Part shown: piece by piece, positions 47,706 to 59,292 of the stretch | Layout: each line of letters begins with the position of its first letter | Numbering within the stretch: the first letter of the stretch is position 1 | Origin: Bacillota bacterium | Lineage (GTDB): Bacteria > Bacillota > DTU025 > MWDF01 | Length of the DNA: 64,000 nt | Assembly (NCBI GenBank): GCA_029565935.1 | Contig: JAKQNF010000030.1 | Span: 1-64,000, forward strand | Direction of reading: 5' to 3' | Position numbers and translations under genes: made by a program | Notes under the pieces: generated by a model | The model's input: only the letters and a program-made list of their open reading frames with translations | What the model was told of the DNA's origin: nothing | Databases searched by the model: none

Positions 47706-48328
47706 AATCCCTTGTCTTCCGTCAGAGTCCTTCTGCCCTCCATGCGCACCTTGCCTTCGCTTATGAGCCTGAGGGCCTTTACGTAGAGCTTGTGCTCCTT
47801 TTCCAGTATCCGCGCCGAGAGGCTCTCCTCGTCGTCCTCGTCCAGCACCGGCACGGCCTCCTGGAGGATGATCGGCCCGGTGTCGGTGCCCTCGTCGACG
47901 AAATGAACCGTGCACCCGGTCACCTTGACCCCGTATTCCAACGCCTGCCTCTGGGCGTCGAGCCCGGGAAAGCTCGGCAGTAGCGCCGGATGGATGTTGA
48001 TTATCCTTCCGGGGAACCTCCCCACGAACTCGGGCCCCAGCACCCTCATGAAACCCGCCAGGGCTATAACGTCGGGATCGTAGCCGAAGACCAAATCCGC
48101 AAGGGCCATGTCATAATCCGCCCTAGATGCGAAGCCCTTCCTCGTCAGGACCGCGATGTCCATATTACCACAGGCCATCGCCTTGTCGATGACCGGGGCC
48201 TTGGGTCTGTCGCATACCAGGGCCGCTATCTCGGCGTCCAGGGCGCCTTCTCGTATCGCGTCTGCTATAGCGGAGAAGTTCGACCCTCTCCCAGATGCCA
48301 TTACGACCAGCCTCAGCTTCTTCGTCAA
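47702..48328 (-). CDS. purN: phosphoribosylglycinamide formyltransferase
   Basis: VVMASGRGSNFSAI, LAGFMRVLGPEFVGRFPGRIINIHPALLPSFPG, GCTVHFVDEGTDTGPII. Confidence 0.96.
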   Translation of the reverse strand: MTKKLRLVVMASGRGSNFSAIADAIREGALDAEIAALVCDRPKAPVIDKAMACGNMDIAVLTRKGFASRADYDMALADLVFGYDPDVIALAGFMRVLGPEFVGRFPGRIINIHPALLPSFPGLDAQRQALEYGVKVTGCTVHFVDEGTDTGPIILQEAVPVLDEDDEESLSARILEKEHKLYVKALRLISEGKVRMEGRRTLTEDKGL

Positions 48329-48543
48329 CCTTCTTCCGCCTTTCCGTACTGCCGCTTCGTCAAGCTGTGCTTGTCATGCGCAGCGTAACCGCCGTTTATA
48401 TGCGATCGGCGCCTAGGATCCCCTTCCCGCCTCCAAGACGGTACAAAACGGGCGCCTAATCAAGGACGAAGGCCCGAACATGGCAGGTCCCCCAGTCCGG
48501 GCGCTTCTAGCGCGCTTCGTTTCCACCATGCCGGATGATGCGG

Positions 48544-51054
48544 TCAGGAAAGCCCCTTGAACCTTACCTCGGTCTTCCCTTCAATTATCCTGCCGACCAC
48601 GAACGCCTTCTCGCCGGATGCCTCAAGCGATCTGATCGCGCTCGCCACGTCCTCTTGCCTCACTATGGCAAGGAAGCCGAGCCCCATGTTGAAAACCCTC
48701 AGCATCTCCATCGGCTCTACCTTGCCAAGCCTTGCTATCATGCCGAAGATAGGAGGGACGGGCCAGCTGCCGTAATCCAGCTCCATGCCCGTGCCTTCAG
48801 GAAGGCACCTTATTGGGTTCTCCACCAGGCCGCCTCCTGTTATATGCGCCATGCCGAGGACATCTACTCCATCCAGCAGCGCCATCACGGGCCTTGCGTA
48901 TATCTTCGTGGGCTTCAGCATCTCCTCGCCCACCGTGCAGCCCAGCTCATCGAAGTGCTCGTGGAAGTACAGGCCGCTGTCGGCCAGAAGCACGCGCCGC
49001 GCGAGCGAGTAGCCGTTGGAATGCAGGCCGCTCGAGGAAAGTCCTATGACCGCGTCGCCCGGCCTTATCTTCGACCCGTCTATTATCCTGCTTTTCTCCA
49101 CCGCCCCGACGGCGAATCCCGCTATGTCGTACTCACCGTAAGGGTAGAAGCCCGGCATCTCGGCCGTCTCGCCGCCCACGAGGGCGCAGTCCGCCATGAC
49201 GCACCCGTCGGCGACTCCCTTGACTATGTCGGCCACGAGCTCGGGTATGAGCTTGCCGAGCGCTATGTAATCCAGGAAATATATGGGTTTCGCGCCCGAC
49301 ACTAGGCAGTCATTGACGCACATGGCCACGCAGTCTATTCCGATGGTGTCGTTCTTGTCCATGCCCATCGCTATCCTGAGCTTGGTGCCGACGCCGTCGG
49401 TCCCGGAGACCAGCACGGGCTCCTTCATGCCCAAAGAGCTTACGTCATACAGGGCCCCGAAGCCGCCTATGCCGCCTATCACGCCCTTCTTGCTGGTCCT
49501 CATCACATGAGGCTTGATAAGGTCGACCGAGCGGTTGCCAGCGTCTATGTCCACGCCCGCGCCCCTGTAGGTCGAGCCGGGGGCGGTCTGCCCGCCTGTC
49601 CTTTCCAGGGCGTACTTGCCTTCCTCGGCGTCTATCGCGGTCGGATACTTGCCGTCGAAGCACGCGGTGCAGAAGCCGCGGCTGCCCGAACCGGATGCGC
49701 GCCTTGCCCTCTCGACGGCCTCGACGAGCCCTCCGGTCGACAGATACCTTAGCGAATCGGCCTGGATCATCGACTTTATCTGCTCGATCCCCTTTATCGT
49801 GGCGACGAGCTCTCCTCGGCCGGTCGTGTCTATGCCGTAGTGGCAGCCGTATTTCACCGGCGGGGACGACACTACGAAGTGCACCTCGGTCGCGCCCGCC
49901 CTCTTCATGAGGTCGACGAGCTTACGGCTGGTCGTGCCCCTGACTATCGAATCGTCGACCAGTATGACCCTCTTGCCGTTGATGAGCGACGCCACGGCGT
50001 TGAGCTTGAGCCTTACGCCCAGCTCCCTTATGTTCTGCGAGGGCTGTATGAAGGTGCGGCCCATGTAGCGGTTCTTGATCATGCCCATGACGTAGGGGAG
50101 CCCGCTCTCCTTGGCGTAGCCCTGGGCCGCCCCTATGCCGGATTCTGGCACGGGCACCACTATGTCGGCCTCGATGTCCCTGTTCTCCCTGGCCAGTTGC
50201 CTGCCAAGCTCGAAACGCGCCTCGGCCACCCCGATGCCGTCTATCATGGAGTCGGGCCTCGCCAGGTATACGTGCTCGAAGATGCAGGACGTGTGGCGCA
50301 CCCCGTTCATTATCCCGGCGGAATGTATGCCGTCCTTCGTCATGTATATGATCTCGCCCGGCTCGACGTCCCTTATCCTTATGGCGCCTATCGTGTCCAG
50401 CGCGCAGGATTCCGAGGCGACGAAATAGCCCGTGCCGTCGGCCGCCTCGCCTATGACCAGCGGCCTGAAGCCGTGCGGGTCCCTTGCGGCGTAGACGGTG
50501 TCTCCCTGCAGGACCACGAAGGTGTACGCCCCGTCGAGCGTCTCCATCGCCTTCCTTATCGCCCCGAGCATGCCAAGGTCGTAGTGCCTGGCTATCGTGC
50601 ATCCTATCAGCTCGGAGTCCGACGTGGTCTGGAACACCGCGCCAGTCTTGCCGAGCCTCCTTCTGAGCTGGGCCGCGTTGGTTATGTTACCGTTATGAGA
50701 CAGCGCCATCATGCCGTCAATGTATCTGAAGGTCATGGGCTGGGCGTTCATTATGTCGGAGTTGCCCGTCGTCGAGTACCTGACGTGCCCGATGCCGGTG
50801 TGACCCTTCAGGGTCGTGATGGGCTGCCTTGCGAACACCTCGGTAACGAGGCCCATGTCCTTGAGCACCTTGATCTCCGTGCCCTCGTACGTCGCTATGC
50901 CGGCGCTCTCCTGTCCTCTGTGCTGCAGGGCGACCAGTCCCATGAATATGCTCTCCGAAGCGGGCCCTTCGAGGGCGGCGCCGAACACGCCGCATTCGTC
51001 GCGCACGGAATCGTCCTCGTAGATGTTGCCAAGATGCCTGTCCAACGAATCCAT
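48544..51054 (-). CDS. purF-purM: PurF-PurM fusion: amidophosphoribosyltransferase + phosphoribosylformylglycinamidine cyclo-ligase
   Basis: 836 aa single frame. PurF half DECGVFG...LQHRGQESAGI...VDDSIVRGTTSRKLV...FCTACFDGKYP, then PurM half YRGAGVDIDAGNRSVDLIKPHV...GIGGFGALYDV...SGTDGVGTKLRIA...VGGETAEMPGFY. Confidence 0.95.
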   Translation of the reverse strand: MDSLDRHLGNIYEDDSVRDECGVFGAALEGPASESIFMGLVALQHRGQESAGIATYEGTEIKVLKDMGLVTEVFARQPITTLKGHTGIGHVRYSTTGNSDIMNAQPMTFRYIDGMMALSHNGNITNAAQLRRRLGKTGAVFQTTSDSELIGCTIARHYDLGMLGAIRKAMETLDGAYTFVVLQGDTVYAARDPHGFRPLVIGEAADGTGYFVASESCALDTIGAIRIRDVEPGEIIYMTKDGIHSAGIMNGVRHTSCIFEHVYLARPDSMIDGIGVAEARFELGRQLARENRDIEADIVVPVPESGIGAAQGYAKESGLPYVMGMIKNRYMGRTFIQPSQNIRELGVRLKLNAVASLINGKRVILVDDSIVRGTTSRKLVDLMKRAGATEVHFVVSSPPVKYGCHYGIDTTGRGELVATIKGIEQIKSMIQADSLRYLSTGGLVEAVERARRASGSGSRGFCTACFDGKYPTAIDAEEGKYALERTGGQTAPGSTYRGAGVDIDAGNRSVDLIKPHVMRTSKKGVIGGIGGFGALYDVSSLGMKEPVLVSGTDGVGTKLRIAMGMDKNDTIGIDCVAMCVNDCLVSGAKPIYFLDYIALGKLIPELVADIVKGVADGCVMADCALVGGETAEMPGFYPYGEYDIAGFAVGAVEKSRIIDGSKIRPGDAVIGLSSSGLHSNGYSLARRVLLADSGLYFHEHFDELGCTVGEEMLKPTKIYARPVMALLDGVDVLGMAHITGGGLVENPIRCLPEGTGMELDYGSWPVPPIFGMIARLGKVEPMEMLRVFNMGLGFLAIVRQEDVASAIRSLEASGEKAFVVGRIIEGKTEVRFKGLS

Positions 51055-51058
51055 CAGA

Positions 51059-53361
<2,303 letters not shown>

Positions 53362-53362
<1 letters not shown>

Positions 53363-54063
53363 CAGCGTACGCCCCCCTTCCCGCACCAGCTCATGACGGA
53401 CTTGAACACCCTTAGGCCGTCGGTGCCCCCGAGGATCGATTCGACGACCCGCTCGGGGTGCGGCATGAGGCCCACCACGTTGCCGGTCTTGTTCGTTATG
53501 CCCGCTATGTTGTGCATGCTTCCGTTCGGATTGGACGCTTCCGTAAGGGAGCCGTCCGGCTCGGCGTAGCGGAAGACTATCCTTCCTTCGTCCTCGAGCA
53601 GCTTGATGGTGTCGGGATCGGCGTAGTAGTTGCCCTCAGCGTGCGCTATCGGGAAATCTAAGACCTCCCCTTTTTTATAGAGGTGCGTGAAGGGTGTGTT
53701 GACGTTATCGATCCTGAGCTTCTGCGGTCTGCAGATGAACCTTAGCCCCGTGTTCCTTAGCGTCGCGCCGGGTAGGAGCCCTGACTCGAGCAGGGTCTGG
53801 AATCCGTTGCAGATGCCGAGCACCGGGCCGCCTCCTTCCGCGAACTCGCTCACAGCGTCCATGACGGGGGAGAAGCGCGCGATCGCGCCGCAGCGCAGAT
53901 AGTCCCCGTGCGCGAAGCCGCCGGGCAGGACTATCGCGTCATAGCCTCTGACATCCTTGTCCTTGTGCCATATGAAGCCGGACTCCGAGCCTACGACCTC
54001 GGCCGCCCTCTCTATGTCCCGGTCGCAGTTGGAGCCGGGGAAGACCACTATGCCTATCTTCAT
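53362..54063 (-). CDS. purQ: phosphoribosylformylglycinamidine synthase subunit PurQ
   Basis: VVFPGSNCDRDIERA, LPGGFAHGDYLRCGAIA, LGICNGFQTL. Confidence 0.97.
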
Positions 54064-54323
54064 TTCGCCACTTCCTCGGCCACGGTGAACTCATACCTCT
54101 CCATCACGAGGTTGGCCAGGAGCTTCTTGGATATCTCGTCGACCATGGCGCGCGCTGCGGCCTCGTCATCGGCCTTTAGGCGCACCTCGATGAACTTGCC
54201 CAGTCGGACGCTGTCGACGTCTGAATATCCCATGCTGAGAAGCCCGGTCCTGACCGCGACGCCCTGGGGGTCGAGTATGGACGGCTTGAGAGTGACTACG
54301 ACCTTAGCAAGATAGCTCTTCAC
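54060..54323 (-). CDS. purS: phosphoribosylformylglycinamidine synthase subunit PurS
   Basis: KVVVTLKPSILDPQGVAVRTGLLSMGY; GTG start at 54323 after a GGAGGTG RBS. Confidence 0.94.
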   Translation of the reverse strand: MKSYLAKVVVTLKPSILDPQGVAVRTGLLSMGYSDVDSVRLGKFIEVRLKADDEAAARAMVDEISKKLLANLVMERYEFTVAEEVAK

Positions 54324-55033
54324 TTTATTGCACCTCCGGAAATCCTTCTCAGTACCTCTTCGTACGCTTCCTCGACCCCGCCTAGGTCGCGGCGGAAGCG
54401 GTCCTTGTCGAGCTTCTCGTTGGTCTGGCTGTCCCAGAAGCGGCATGTGTCAGGCGAGATCTCGTCGGCGAGTATGATTTCTCCTTTAAAGAAGCCGAAT
54501 TCGAGCTTGAAGTCCACGAGCGTCAGCCCGCGCGCCGCCATGAACGGCTTCATGAGGGAATTGACCTTAGTCGCCATATCCCTTAATGTATCTACGGTCT
54601 TCTGGTCAGCCTTGCCCAGAAGCCTGATATGGTCGTCGTTCACGAGAGGATCGTGCAGCTCGTCGTCCTTGTAGTAGATCTCTCGCACCGGCTCGTCCAG
54701 CACTACGCCCTCGGGGATGCCCAGCCTCTTGGACAGGCTGCCGGCGACTACGTTCCTGACCACGACTTCGAAGGGTATTATCTGCACGTGCTTCACAAGC
54801 ATCTCGGTCTGTGATACCAACCTGACGAAGTGTGTGGGTATGCCCTTCTGTTCTAGATATCCGAACATGGCCGCGGACATGAGGTTGTTCACCTTGCCCT
54901 TGCCTACGATGGTGCCCTTCTTCTGGCCGTCGAATGCAGTGGCGCTGTCCTTGTAGCTGATCAGCACTTCATCCGGGTTCTCCGTGGCGAAGACCCTCTT
55001 GGCCTTGCCCTCGTAAAGCAGCTTGCTTTCCAT
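54320..55033 (-). CDS. purC: SAICAR synthetase
   Basis: LLYEGKAKRVFATENPDEVLISYKD, VVRNVVAGSLSKRLG, DFKLEFGFFKGEIILADEISPDTCRFWD. Confidence 0.97.
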   Translation of the reverse strand: MESKLLYEGKAKRVFATENPDEVLISYKDSATAFDGQKKGTIVGKGKVNNLMSAAMFGYLEQKGIPTHFVRLVSQTEMLVKHVQIIPFEVVVRNVVAGSLSKRLGIPEGVVLDEPVREIYYKDDELHDPLVNDDHIRLLGKADQKTVDTLRDMATKVNSLMKPFMAARGLTLVDFKLEFGFFKGEIILADEISPDTCRFWDSQTNEKLDKDRFRRDLGGVEEAYEEVLRRISGGAIK

Positions 55034-55076
55034 TCCCATTTCCTCCAATCGGGATCGAAGTATGTTCTCCGTTAAT

Positions 55077-55580
55077 CTATCTTCCCTGGTTCCTTACCTC
55101 TTCGTCGGCTTCGAAAGCCTTCGACTTCAGCGCCTCTTTATGTTCTGCGAGTTTCGCCGCCAGGTTCTTATCGGATATGGCCAGCATCTGGATCGCGAGC
55201 AGGGCGGCGTTGGCGGAGCCGTCAATGGCGACAGTCGCGACGGGCACGCCTGTGGGCATCTGTACCGTGGCATAAAGGGCGTCCAGGCCGTTGAGGGCGC
55301 CGGAAGCTAGCGGTATGCCTATGACCGGAAGGGTGGTGTTGGCCGCCATGGCGCCCGCAAGGTGCGCGGCGGCGCCGGCACCCGCGATGATGACCTTGAT
55401 GCCGCGGCTTTGGGCTTCCTTAGCGTACTGGGATGCCGTGTCCGGTGTGCGGTGCGCGGATATGACGCGCATCTCGCTCTCGATGCCGAACTGTTGGAGC
55501 ATCGTCGATGCGGTCTTCATGACGTTAAGGTCGGACTTGCTGCCCATCACTATTCCGACTACAGGACCTTTGGTTTTCAT
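55077..55580 (-). CDS. purE: 5-(carboxyamino)imidazole ribonucleotide mutase
   Basis: VGIVMGSKSDLNVMKTA, VISAHRTPD, AGAGAAAHLAGAMAANTTLPVIGIPL. Confidence 0.97.
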   Translation of the reverse strand: MKTKGPVVGIVMGSKSDLNVMKTASTMLQQFGIESEMRVISAHRTPDTASQYAKEAQSRGIKVIIAGAGAAAHLAGAMAANTTLPVIGIPLASGALNGLDALYATVQMPTGVPVATVAIDGSANAALLAIQMLAISDKNLAAKLAEHKEALKSKAFEADEEVRNQGR

Positions 55581-55606
55581 GCAATCTCCTCCTAGAAAAT
55601 GCGCAT

Positions 55607-55646
55607 AGCCCCGCGAACAGGGTTACGAAACCTGCCCGCCGGGGCT
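55607..55646 (-). terminator. expression-platform hairpin overlapping the 3' part of the riboswitch aptamer
   Basis: AGCCCCG...CGGGGCT pairing uses conserved aptamer 3' bases; followed by GCATTTTC before the AGGAGGAG RBS. Confidence 0.5.
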
Positions 55647-55752
55647 TTTATCCCTTAGGTGTAGCCTTGCCTCGCAGGGCGAGGAGGCCTGCGCCGCTCG
55701 GTCCAGGCAAGCTCGGTACATACCGTTGCTACGGAACCCTAGGCGCACTTTC
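55627..55752 (-). ncRNA. PRPP riboswitch (ykkC subtype 2b-like) leader of the pur operon
   Basis: Minus strand: GAAAGTGCGCCTAGGGTTCCG...CCTGGACCGAGC...GGCTACACCTAAGGGATAAAAGCCCCGGCGGGCAGGTTTC; these are ykkC-class core motifs located upstream of purE. Confidence 0.8.
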
Positions 55753-56025
55753 GTCATATTCATTTGTAGATTTTAACCTCTACAAAATCCAAAGCCGCAA
55801 TGCCCTTTAGGACGTCGCGGCGATAACGCTAACTCTATTCGGCTCCGTCAGGGGACCCATCCGTGAGAACACGGAAGATGGTCTTGGTATAAACCCTGAA
55901 GGGCCAACGCATATCCTTTTCGTCCTCCTCAAAACGGGCCTCTCTGTGCCCCCTTATTTGATTCGACCACAAGTGAATTCTAAGCGAATTGTCGAAATTC
56001 TTCAAGCGTCAGGATGCTGTAGTAG

Positions 56026-56469
56026 CTATTCATCTATGTCCTTGACGAAACACACCACGCGATTGGATTCCTTGAAGCCGAGCTTCTCGTGGAAGGCGAT
56101 GCTCGTCTTATTAGTGAGCTCGCAATCGCTGGCCAATTCCACGAGGCCCTTTGCCCGTACCCAGTCCTCGCATCCTTTGAACAGCTTTTTGGCGACGCCC
56201 TTATGCCGATGGCCTTCAACGACGCATATGCCCTCGAGATATCCTACCGGGCTTGAGCTGGTACCTTCGACATAGTCAGAGCGGATCTGGCAATGGGCGA
56301 AGCCTATGGGCAGGTCCTCCTCGATGGCCAGTAACACTATGGCCTTCTCGTCCTCGAGTGTCTTTTCGAACTCTCGCTTAAGCTCCTCTTCATCGTTATC
56401 GGGCCATAAGAGCATGGCTAGCTTGACTATTTCGTCCATCCTCTCGATCTCTGCTTTTGTAATCACCAT
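56026..56469 (-). CDS. GNAT-family N-acetyltransferase
   Basis: SPVGYLEGICVVEGHRHKGVAKKLFKGCEDWVRAKG...ELTNKTSIAFHEKLGFKE. Confidence 0.88.
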   Translation of the reverse strand: MVITKAEIERMDEIVKLAMLLWPDNDEEELKREFEKTLEDEKAIVLLAIEEDLPIGFAHCQIRSDYVEGTSSSPVGYLEGICVVEGHRHKGVAKKLFKGCEDWVRAKGLVELASDCELTNKTSIAFHEKLGFKESNRVVCFVKDIDE

Positions 56470-57081
56470 TTGGCCATCCTTCCCATCCTAATATTTAATA
56501 GTGTACTTCTAGGCAACCTATGATTTCTCTTTTATAGATCATCGAAGTTTCTACGATCGCATCAGGAGCTTATCGTGCCCATCGGTGGACCTCTTAAGGA
56601 GTGGAAGGTATCCGGCAATATTACGGCCATTAGGTGCGATCGATATGTTATCTGTAGATTAGTGTGAATATAGTCAATATTAGTGTGTAGTTCTGTGTGG
56701 TTAGCGATCAATATTTACATTGAACTACACATAATACCTTAGTTTAGGTGTGGCTCCAGATATACTATCAGGTTATTGAAGGGGAAACAGCAGAGAAAGC
56801 AGCGAGAAATGCTTACCTCTCTATTCTGTATTTCATGTCTAGTTGTATGGATTATCAGGGATTTATCTATGAATCATTACTTATGAGGATCCAGCTTGAG
56901 AAGAAGGATATGCAAGACCTATACCGAAGTTCTATTAGCCCGGAATTCATCGATTGTGCCAAAGGGCGCACCCGTCACAGCCTCCAATCCAAATGATGAT
57001 TAAAGATGCTGCGTCCTAAGGTGCGGGCCTTTAGCGAAAGCATAGACGCGGGCGCCATGGAATGAGGAGGAGGTGAAGAAG

Positions 57082-57336
57082 ATGCCTAGGTTCATTGCGA
57101 TCCATACTGTCCCCATCACTGAGGAACAGCTTAAGAAGCTGGCCAAAGAACCCTCAAGGAAGAACGCGAAGTGGATTAGCACCTACTGCGACTTCAAGGA
57201 CCACTTCTTCGTCTGTGACTGGGATGCCACTAGCGTTGAAGCAGTAAAGGAGGCGCTGGACTCGGTCAAAGTACCTTTTGACAAGATCCGTCCTGTTAAG
57301 GTGTTCAACGTCGCGAAGGCGGATTTCGAATTATGA
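57082..57336 (+). CDS. small DUF4242-like protein
   Basis: MPRFIAIHTVPITEEQLKKL...WISTYCDFKDHFFVCDWDATSVEAVKEAL; RBS GGAGGAGG. Confidence 0.6.
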   Translation: MPRFIAIHTVPITEEQLKKLAKEPSRKNAKWISTYCDFKDHFFVCDWDATSVEAVKEALDSVKVPFDKIRPVKVFNVAKADFEL

Positions 57337-57438
57337 TGCGAGCATAATCTGACTATGGCGTAAACCACCAGGATGGTATGCTCCTTCCGAAGTGGAATCA
57401 AGATGATCAAGGACTGCCCAGGGGGGAGCATATCAAGA

Positions 57439-58044
57439 TCACGTCAACATCGAGACCATCAGCTCGAGCTTTTGCTCAACACCGCAAACCTTCGAATACT
57501 CCATGAGAAGGGTCATATCTTTATTTTCACCATTAAGATAAGTGCTTATGGCCTCTTTGATAACATCTCTTCCAATGTACTTCTCGAATTTGACGGCATC
57601 ACATATGGACTTCTCTTTTTCGAACACCATGAAGCTGGATTTGTTCCTTTTGATTGTCTTTGCCCCTGCTTCGTACATCGCCTCGTTATATGTGTACATA
57701 TAGATCGGGGGGAAAATAGGCAGCGTGACCCTATAATTTCTGGGTACCGCCATTCCAATCTCCCACGGAGTCTCCAGAATCAATCCATGGTAGGATAATG
57801 CGGACTTCAGGCAGATGATCCCCTTGGGCACAATCTTAGAAGCTGTAACATATTGCTGGTCTACCTCGGGCGTGAACTCGGGCCACATGTACAAGCCCTT
57901 CTTGATCCTCTGTATTACGCCGCTTTCCACTAGATAGGTTATCTGTGACATGTGGACACCGTTAGTGAACAGCTCAGCCGCTTTAGCGAACCCTTCGCCT
58001 CTCTCGAAAATTTCCCTTACCTTGTTCATTTTTTCTTGTCTCAT
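57439..58044 (-). CDS. AbiEi-like antitoxin / wHTH transcriptional regulator (type IV TA)
   Basis: FTNGVHMSQITYLVESGVIQRIKKGLYMWPEF, ICLKSALSYHGL, VFEKEKSICDAVKFEKYIGRDVIKEAISTYL. Confidence 0.75.
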   Translation of the reverse strand: MRQEKMNKVREIFERGEGFAKAAELFTNGVHMSQITYLVESGVIQRIKKGLYMWPEFTPEVDQQYVTASKIVPKGIICLKSALSYHGLILETPWEIGMAVPRNYRVTLPIFPPIYMYTYNEAMYEAGAKTIKRNKSSFMVFEKEKSICDAVKFEKYIGRDVIKEAISTYLNGENKDMTLLMEYSKVCGVEQKLELMVSMLT

Positions 58045-58543
58045 ATCGTTGAACTTCCTTTATTGGTATTAGCCGTGTGATGTGGAACATGCTTCTCTCA
58101 GCGATGTTATACGACTATGTGTATATATTATAACACATTTTTCTATTTTGTATCATGTAATGACATATTCGTATAACTTATAAGTCTTTTACCAGGTGGT
58201 TAATTCCCACGATGACTCCGTGCTACGGATATTGCTTCTACTTCCAATTAATCCTCAACACCCGCTAAACCAGAGGATTCCTTCTAATAATGCGCCATGA
58301 GATGCTTTAATGAGGCGCTTGCTTAATCGATAAGGCGTTTTCGAACTCGTTTAAATGTCAACTTAGGCCTTAGAGTTTCATTCAACCGACTTTCTACTCT
58401 TGTGGATTGTTTGATTTTATAAACATCAGTTCCTCAAAGAGGCGTTTCCATATATTTGTCGTAGTATACATATATTACATCTTAGTTTAAATTTCTCATC
58501 ATTAGGAAATAGTGCCCATCATATTATTAAGGGAGGTTGAACC

Positions 58544-59164
58544 ATGTACGGCTACAGGCGCGTCGTGCTTGTCCTCGCTGTAGTACTTTTCGCTGTCATG
58601 CTATCTGGTTGCATAAAACCCACGGAAATCACCATCGTTCCTGATACCGTAATACTAAGAGTAGGAGAGACGAGGGACTTCGTAGCAACAGGTACTTTCA
58701 ATAAATATGAAAAGGACGTCAAGAACGCCTTATGGTCCTTATCCAATCCTAGTGTAGGAACCTTATCAACCGAGAAGGGCACGAAAGTCACTTTCTCAGC
58801 AACCACTGCAGGGGATTCGACTCTCTACGCTGCAATAGGCACTGTCGAGGGGACAGCGGAGATAGAGGTATACGTACCTGAATTAACGACCATAGTAGCG
58901 CTGCCAGAAGAACTCGAATTCACAGACGGGGACACCTATGATGGTTTTATAGTAGTCGGCTATGACCAGCATGATAGGGAGATGGATATCGACCCTGATG
59001 ATATCGTCTGGTCAGCAGATGCTCAAATTGGGACCTTCGATGGATGGATGTTCACCGCGGATCTTGGCGATGCCACAGAAGATGTCACGGGCACCATCAC
59101 TGCTACGTTAGGTACCCTATCTGACACGATACCGGTGACGGTCAGATTAGAACCTCCCTTTTAG
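58544..59164 (+). CDS. putative lipoprotein with bacterial Ig-like domain
   Basis: Lipobox MLSGC; PTEITIVPDTVILRVGETRDFVATGTF...ALWSLSNPSVGTLS (Big-like); RBS GGGAGG. Confidence 0.7.
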   Translation: MYGYRRVVLVLAVVLFAVMLSGCIKPTEITIVPDTVILRVGETRDFVATGTFNKYEKDVKNALWSLSNPSVGTLSTEKGTKVTFSATTAGDSTLYAAIGTVEGTAEIEVYVPELTTIVALPEELEFTDGDTYDGFIVVGYDQHDREMDIDPDDIVWSADAQIGTFDGWMFTADLGDATEDVTGTITATLGTLSDTIPVTVRLEPPF

Positions 59165-59240
59165 TAATCTGTCTTTATGGTAGGACTTGCTCAGCCGCTA
59201 GAACCGTAGGGATTCGCGTCCGAACTTGAAGAAACAACCA

Positions 59241-59288
59241 TAAGTGCCGGGTGCTCGGATTATTAGGATCCTCGTACTCCGGCACTTA
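59241..59288. terminator. bidirectional terminator candidate
   Basis: TAAGTGCCGG...CCGGCACTTA long imperfect stem between convergent genes. Confidence 0.6.
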
Positions 59289-59292
59289 TTAT

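Noticed and set aside
45936-48377. Repeated GTCAAGC-N3-GCTTGTCAT motif at 45936..45954 and 48359..48377 in pur intergenic gaps
   Set aside because: Only two short copies seen, one overlapping the purH stop; too little to distinguish from chance without a genome-wide count.
48535-49305. 256-aa plus-strand ORF
   Set aside because: Antisense to the PurM half of the fusion; no independent RBS or domain support.
56748-56996. 82-aa plus-strand ORF (MWLQIYYQVIEGETAEKAARNAYLS...)
   Set aside because: Starts at GTG with no clear RBS and no recognisable family; could be a gene fragment but not supported enough to call.
57183-57431. 82-aa minus-strand ORF considered as a possible AbiEii toxin partner
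   Set aside because: Antisense to the better supported DUF4242-like CDS and lacks nucleotidyltransferase motifs.
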